Positions 6,176 through 9,649 of a stretch of DNA of 9,649 nt are shown one piece after another. The position numbers were made by a program, and so were the translations under genes. Under the pieces are notes generated by a model. That model was given only the letters and a program-made list of their open reading frames with translations. It ran no database searches and was not told where the DNA came from. The first letter of the stretch is position 1, and every line of letters begins with the position of its first letter. This DNA is from JALXCH01 sp964495805 (GTDB lineage: Bacteria; Calditrichota; Calditrichia; RBG-13-44-9): the NCBI GenBank assembly GCA_964495805.1, contig CAZBWV010000063.1, positions 1 to 9,649 of the forward strand. Direction: 5' to 3'.

Positions 6176-8166
6176 CAGTTTCGTTTTCCTTTCAGGCGTT
6201 TGATTTCGTCGCGTAATTGAGCAGCACGTTCAAATTCCAGATTTTCCGCCGCTTCCTTCATTTCCTGCTCCAGCCGGGCAATCAGCTCCTGACCGGCTAA
6301 TTTATCCAGATAATCGAATTCGCGGGTTTTCCGTTTGGTTTTATACCGTTCACGCACATCAGCCACCGATGTGGTTTGCATAATCTCTTCCACTGTTTTG
6401 TACACCGTTTGGGGAGTGATTCCGTGTTCCCGGTTGTAAGCCATCTGTTTTTGACGGCGGCGATTGGTCTCTTCAATTGTTCGGCGCATGGATTGAGTAA
6501 TGGTGTCGGCATAAAAAATCACCTTGCCACGAGCATTTCGTGCCGCCCGTCCGGCAATTTGTAGCAGCGCCACTTCCGAACGCAGAAAGCCTTCCCTGTC
6601 GGCATCCAGGATGGCAACCAGTGATACTTCGGGCAGGTCTAATCCCTCCCGCAGCAAATTTATGCCCACCAGAACGTCGAACTCCGCCAGGCGCAGGTCA
6701 CGCAAAATATCCACCCGCTCCAGCGAATCAATCTCCGAATGCAAATATCTGACGCGAATGTTCAGATTTTGCAGATAATCGGTCAAATCTTCCGCCATGC
6801 GTTTGGTCAGGGTAAGCACCAGAGTCCGTTCTCCCCGCTGAATTCGCTCACGAATTTCCCCTAACAGGTCTTCGATTTGTCCGCGGGTGGGACGCACTTC
6901 AATTTCCGGATCAAGCAATCCGGTGGGACGAATCACCTGTTCCACCACCACTCCCCCGCTCAATTCTATCTCAAACTCCGATGGAGTGGCGGAAACAAAG
7001 ATAACCTGATTCATTTTCTCCATAAATTCGTCAAACTTCAGCGGCCGATTATCCAGGGCACTGGGTAAACGAAAGCCGTAATCCACCAGCGTTTTTTTGC
7101 GGGAATAGTCCCCGTTGTACATGGAACGTAGCTGGGGAATGGTCTGATGCGATTCATCGATGATGCACAGAAAATCATCGGGAAAGAAATCGATTAACGT
7201 GTAGGGCGGCTGACCCGGTTTACGGCCGGATAGATGCCGGGAATAATTTTCGATACCAGTGCAATAGCCAATTTCCTGAATCATCTCCAGATCGAAATTC
7301 GTCCGCTGTTCCAGGCGTTGCGCTTCCAGGAGTTTTCCCTGCGCGCGCAGTTCTTTCAGGCGTTCATTCAGTTCCTGACGAATGGAAATCAGTGCACGCT
7401 CCAGCTTTTCCTTTTTGGTGACAAAATGACTGGCCGGGTAAATTACCGCCTGTTCCACCTCTTCAATAATCTCTCCGCTGGTGGGATCAAAAAAGACAAT
7501 CTCTTCTACCTCATCGCCAAACGTATCGATGCGAATGGCAAATTTTTCGTAAGCAGGGTAGATTTCGATGACATCGCCACGCGCCCGGAAACTGCCACGT
7601 TCGGGGCTCAAATCGTTACGGGTATAGTGAATGTCAACCAGCCTTCCGAACAGTTCGTAGCGGTCAATCCAATCCCCTTTGCGCACCAGCACGACCATAT
7701 CCCGGTAATCTTCCGGAGAACCGATGCCGTAAATGCAGGACACGCTGGCGACGATAATCACATCCCGGCGGGACATAACCGAAGCCGTTGCTTTTAACCG
7801 CAAGCGTTCAATCTCCTCGTTGATGGAGCTATCTTTCTCGATATAAGTATCGGTCTGAGGAATGTACGCTTCCGGCTGGTAATAGTCGAAATAACTGATG
7901 AAATATTCCACCGCATTTTCCGGAAAAAACTGCTTAAACTCTCCGTAAAGCTGGGCAGCAAGGGTTTTATTATGGGAAATCACCAGGGTGGGTTTATTCA
8001 CATTCGCAATCACATTGGCCATGGTAAAGGTTTTACCACTGCCGGTAACCCCCAGCAGGGTCTGGAAGCGGCGCCCCTGCCGGACACCCTCTGTGAGTTG
8101 CCGAATGGCTTCCGGCTGATCGCCGGTAGGTTGATAGCGCGAAATTAATTTGAATTTTTTCATCAT
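6175..8166 (-). CDS. uvrB: UvrABC system protein B (nucleotide excision repair helicase subunit)
   Basis: UvrB takes damaged DNA from UvrA, verifies the lesion by strand opening, and recruits the nuclease UvrC in the cytosol. The 663 residues match the family. Walker A GVTGSGKT is at 39-46. The damage-probing beta-hairpin lies around 92-115 with Y92, Y95 and Y96. DESH (337-340) is helicase motif II, and VSATP (391-395) is motif III. The LREGLDLPEV stretch (505-514) precedes motif VI, QIAGRAAR (536-543). The C-terminal UVR domain for UvrC contact is at about 628-658. Motif VI reads V-A-L-L-Q-I-A-G where many relatives have S-L-I-Q-T-I-G. Two consecutive ATGs (8166, 8163) could start it. GGGAG lies one base before the first and four before the second, so 8163 is the better start and the protein may have 662 residues. 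It heads the probable uvrB-TPR-purD operon. Confidence 0.98.
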   Translation of the reverse strand: MMKKFKLISRYQPTGDQPEAIRQLTEGVRQGRRFQTLLGVTGSGKTFTMANVIANVNKPTLVISHNKTLAAQLYGEFKQFFPENAVEYFISYFDYYQPEAYIPQTDTYIEKDSSINEEIERLRLKATASVMSRRDVIIVASVSCIYGIGSPEDYRDMVVLVRKGDWIDRYELFGRLVDIHYTRNDLSPERGSFRARGDVIEIYPAYEKFAIRIDTFGDEVEEIVFFDPTSGEIIEEVEQAVIYPASHFVTKKEKLERALISIRQELNERLKELRAQGKLLEAQRLEQRTNFDLEMIQEIGYCTGIENYSRHLSGRKPGQPPYTLIDFFPDDFLCIIDESHQTIPQLRSMYNGDYSRKKTLVDYGFRLPSALDNRPLKFDEFMEKMNQVIFVSATPSEFEIELSGGVVVEQVIRPTGLLDPEIEVRPTRGQIEDLLGEIRERIQRGERTLVLTLTKRMAEDLTDYLQNLNIRVRYLHSEIDSLERVDILRDLRLAEFDVLVGINLLREGLDLPEVSLVAILDADREGFLRSEVALLQIAGRAARNARGKVIFYADTITQSMRRTIEETNRRRQKQMAYNREHGITPQTVYKTVEEIMQTTSVADVRERYKTKRKTREFDYLDKLAGQELIARLEQEMKEAAENLEFERAAQLRDEIKRLKGKRN

Positions 8167-8184
8167 GCTCCCTAACGTTGCCCA

Positions 8185-8213
8185 AATTTACAGTAGAAGC
8201 GCATCCATTGCAA
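8185..8213 (-). promoter_or_regulatory. Candidate sigma-70-type promoter for uvrB
   Basis: On the minus strand, TTGCAA (8208-8213) and TAAATT (8185-8190) are separated by exactly 17 nt. Each matches four of six positions of the sigma-70 consensus. Transcription would start shortly before the GGGAG ribosome site and give a leader of about 15 nt. The inverted repeat CCCTAAC (8170-8176) / GTTAGGG (8214-8220) brackets the promoter. The assignment assumes sigma-70-like preferences in this organism. Confidence 0.35.
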
Positions 8214-8336
8214 GTTAGGGGTTCTTCTGTATGTTCACCATTTCAACAAATAAAAACCGGGTTTCTCAATTCCAATCTAAACAATATATTCCTTTAAAAA
8301 TGTTCTGTTCCATTTATGATTCCAGACAAGCATTCC

Positions 8337-8353
8337 GATAGTATGGATAGTAT
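8337..8353 (+). repeat. GATAGTAT tandem repeat upstream of the kinase gene
   Basis: GATAGTAT occurs twice (8337-8344 and 8346-8353), 9 nt apart, ending 15 nt before the kinase ATG. The repeat overlaps TATA-like hexamers (TAGTAT, TATATT) that could be a -10 element, although I see no matching -35 at standard spacing. It could be a promoter core or a tandem half-site for a regulator. The 202-nt region 8167-8368 must hold the promoters of both divergent genes. Confidence 0.3.
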
Positions 8354-8368
8354 ATTTCGCATCAAAAA

Positions 8369-9526
8369 ATGAAGCAACGGAGCAGTGGTTTGAATTCAAA
8401 CAACTGGAAACAGTTCTTCCAATCCGGAATCGAACAGTATTTACACCAGCACGTGCAGGAATTTTACCCGGAGATTGGCAGTAACACAAAATCGGTTCAC
8501 TTCCAATTGGTGAAATACCACACGCACATGTTTTCGGTAATATTTGAATACGACATCGTTTTTCAGAATGGTAAACTACCACGTACTTTCGTTAAACTGC
8601 ATCGTGCATCCAAAGAGATTCCATTTAAAGAATCGATTTTAATGGAAAAGGCAAAAAAACTGGCTCGCACGGAATATCAATTTCACAAAGCATCATACGA
8701 TTTCTTTCTTAAATTACAACGCCCTTACCGAGCAGTACGCCCGCTGGCTTACCAACCGGAAATAAATGCGTTGTACGTAGAAGAAGCACCTGGCGTGGAA
8801 CTTTCCGCCTGGATGAGCAGCCATGATTTTAAAAATGACCCACAGCTCAAAGAACAGGCTATTTATTACTTCTTCCAGTCCGGAGAAATGGCACGGGAAT
8901 TTCACCGGCACTTTCGCATCGATCAGAATGCCTCATTTGATGCGGAACGGCAAATGGAACTGTTCCGAAAACAAATCGTTAAGTTGCGTCAAAAAAAGGT
9001 GGAGCCGCTTTATTTACAGGACCTGGAAAAACGTTTGCAACGGAATTTGGAAAAGTTTGCCGGAGAACGTATGGAATTGGCAAAAATCCATGGGGATTAT
9101 AAACTGCAACACATTTTTGTGAAAGATGACCGGTTAACACTGATTGATTTCGGTAACGACCTGGGTGCCGCATCGCCCTATGTGGATACCGCAGCGTTTT
9201 ATGTGGAAATCATCACCCGACCTTTTGCCACTTTTCGCTCCCGGTTTAAAACGGTACATCACGAACTTCTCCACGCTTTTCTGGAGGGCTATTTCGGCAG
9301 TCTGGAAAATGAATCGCTCCCCTGGCTGATGGAAATGCATATTATTTACTACCTGCTGAAGAAATGGAACCGGCGAATTAAACGGTTTAGCCACAATTCC
9401 GTGATCAAACAATTCATTGCTGTGACTAACAAGCTGCGATTCACCCGATTCATTCATTATCACTACACCAATCCCTGGTTCATGCGGCAGATTGAAACAC
9501 ACCTGCGTAAACTGGAACGCTTATAG
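8369..9526 (+). CDS. APH/choline-kinase-fold phosphotransferase, substrate unknown
   Basis: This 385-residue protein has the protein-kinase-like fold of aminoglycoside phosphotransferases and small-molecule kinases. A FVKLHR strand (K76) is the likely ATP-anchoring lysine, followed by the E102 region. The hinge is near ALYVEEAPG (134-142). The catalytic loop is HGDYKLQHIFV (241-251), with catalytic D243. LIDFG (258-262) carries the metal-binding D260. The usual loop asparagine, five residues after the catalytic aspartate, is histidine here (H248). The C-terminal helices are rich in Arg, Lys and aromatics. There is no signal peptide or membrane span, so it is cytosolic. The ATG at 8369 lacks a clear Shine-Dalgarno and follows an A-run. 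An in-frame TAG at 8348 limits upstream extension. It is transcribed away from uvrB. The substrate could be a sugar, a lipid head group or a surface-glycan precursor, and nothing nearby decides it. An antibiotic-resistance role is not supported. Confidence 0.8.
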   Translation: MKQRSSGLNSNNWKQFFQSGIEQYLHQHVQEFYPEIGSNTKSVHFQLVKYHTHMFSVIFEYDIVFQNGKLPRTFVKLHRASKEIPFKESILMEKAKKLARTEYQFHKASYDFFLKLQRPYRAVRPLAYQPEINALYVEEAPGVELSAWMSSHDFKNDPQLKEQAIYYFFQSGEMAREFHRHFRIDQNASFDAERQMELFRKQIVKLRQKKVEPLYLQDLEKRLQRNLEKFAGERMELAKIHGDYKLQHIFVKDDRLTLIDFGNDLGAASPYVDTAAFYVEIITRPFATFRSRFKTVHHELLHAFLEGYFGSLENESLPWLMEMHIIYYLLKKWNRRIKRFSHNSVIKQFIAVTNKLRFTRFIHYHYTNPWFMRQIETHLRKLERL

Positions 9527-9649
9527 AAGCCATGTTTCGGCCGTACGGAAAGAAGGTAACCAATTCAAACAAAAGAACTTATCCATGCGCCATACATCAC
9601 ACGACAACGCTATTTTTACTCTATATTAACCCGAAGCGAAAACTCAGGA

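Noticed and set aside
7234..7797. Plus-strand open frame of 187 codons opposite uvrB.
   Set aside because: It is antisense to conserved UvrB coding sequence, with no ribosome site or recognisable domain.
8369..9526. Reading the kinase as an aminoglycoside-resistance determinant.
   Set aside because: Only the general fold motifs are shared. It is longer than usual APH enzymes, has an altered loop residue, and there is no mobile or resistance context.
9532..9649. Open frame starting at an ATG 5 nt after the kinase stop and running off the right edge (39 codons).
   Set aside because: There is no ribosome site, the sequence is unlike a typical protein start, and a frame this short stays open by chance fairly often. 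The 14-codon frame from the ATG near 9584 is equally unsupported.

Overview
This window carries seven complete protein-coding genes and no RNA gene, CRISPR array or transposase gene. Base composition is near balanced and most genes have recognisable Shine-Dalgarno sequences. The protein styles are a short UDP-glucose-4-epimerase-like enzyme, a secreted TPR protein of the kind common in the Fibrobacteres-Chlorobi-Bacteroidetes assemblage, and a lysine/glutamate-rich orphan. They suggest a Gram-negative bacterium, perhaps from Calditrichota, KSB1 or a nearby FCB lineage. That placement is inference from overall resemblance, not from a marker gene.

Layout from left to right. Positions 1-249 hold no supportable gene. 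They contain a strong plus-strand intrinsic terminator, a second perfect hairpin, and a mosaic of small repeats, including two copies of a 17-nt element built on the 9-nt unit ACAGGATRA (minus-strand reading). Six genes then lie on the minus strand: tgt (queuosine tRNA modification), an unrecognised 226-residue protein, a GalE-type NAD-dependent epimerase, purD (purine biosynthesis), a secreted TPR protein, and uvrB (nucleotide excision repair). A 202-nt divergent intergenic region separates uvrB from the only plus-strand gene, an aminoglycoside-phosphotransferase-fold kinase of unknown substrate. The last 123 nt show no convincing gene.

Transcription on the minus strand runs right to left. 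uvrB and the TPR gene overlap by one base (TGATG), and the TPR stop is 17 nt from the purD start, so uvrB-TPR-purD looks like one operon. The epimerase sits 146 nt further on and the orphan 150 nt beyond that. A large two-tier hairpin follows the epimerase, and a 16-nt near-palindrome lies just before the orphan's ribosome binding site, so both genes may be separately controlled. tgt follows the orphan after 72 nt containing a small hairpin.

Most of the window is housekeeping, and I see no defence system, prophage or biosynthetic cluster. The parts most worth a second look are the orphan with its apparent duplicated beta-rich domain, the kinase whose catalytic-loop asparagine is replaced by histidine, the TPR protein with a TTC39/Iml2-like core, and the repeat mosaic at the left end. 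No gene-free stretch exceeds 300 nt.
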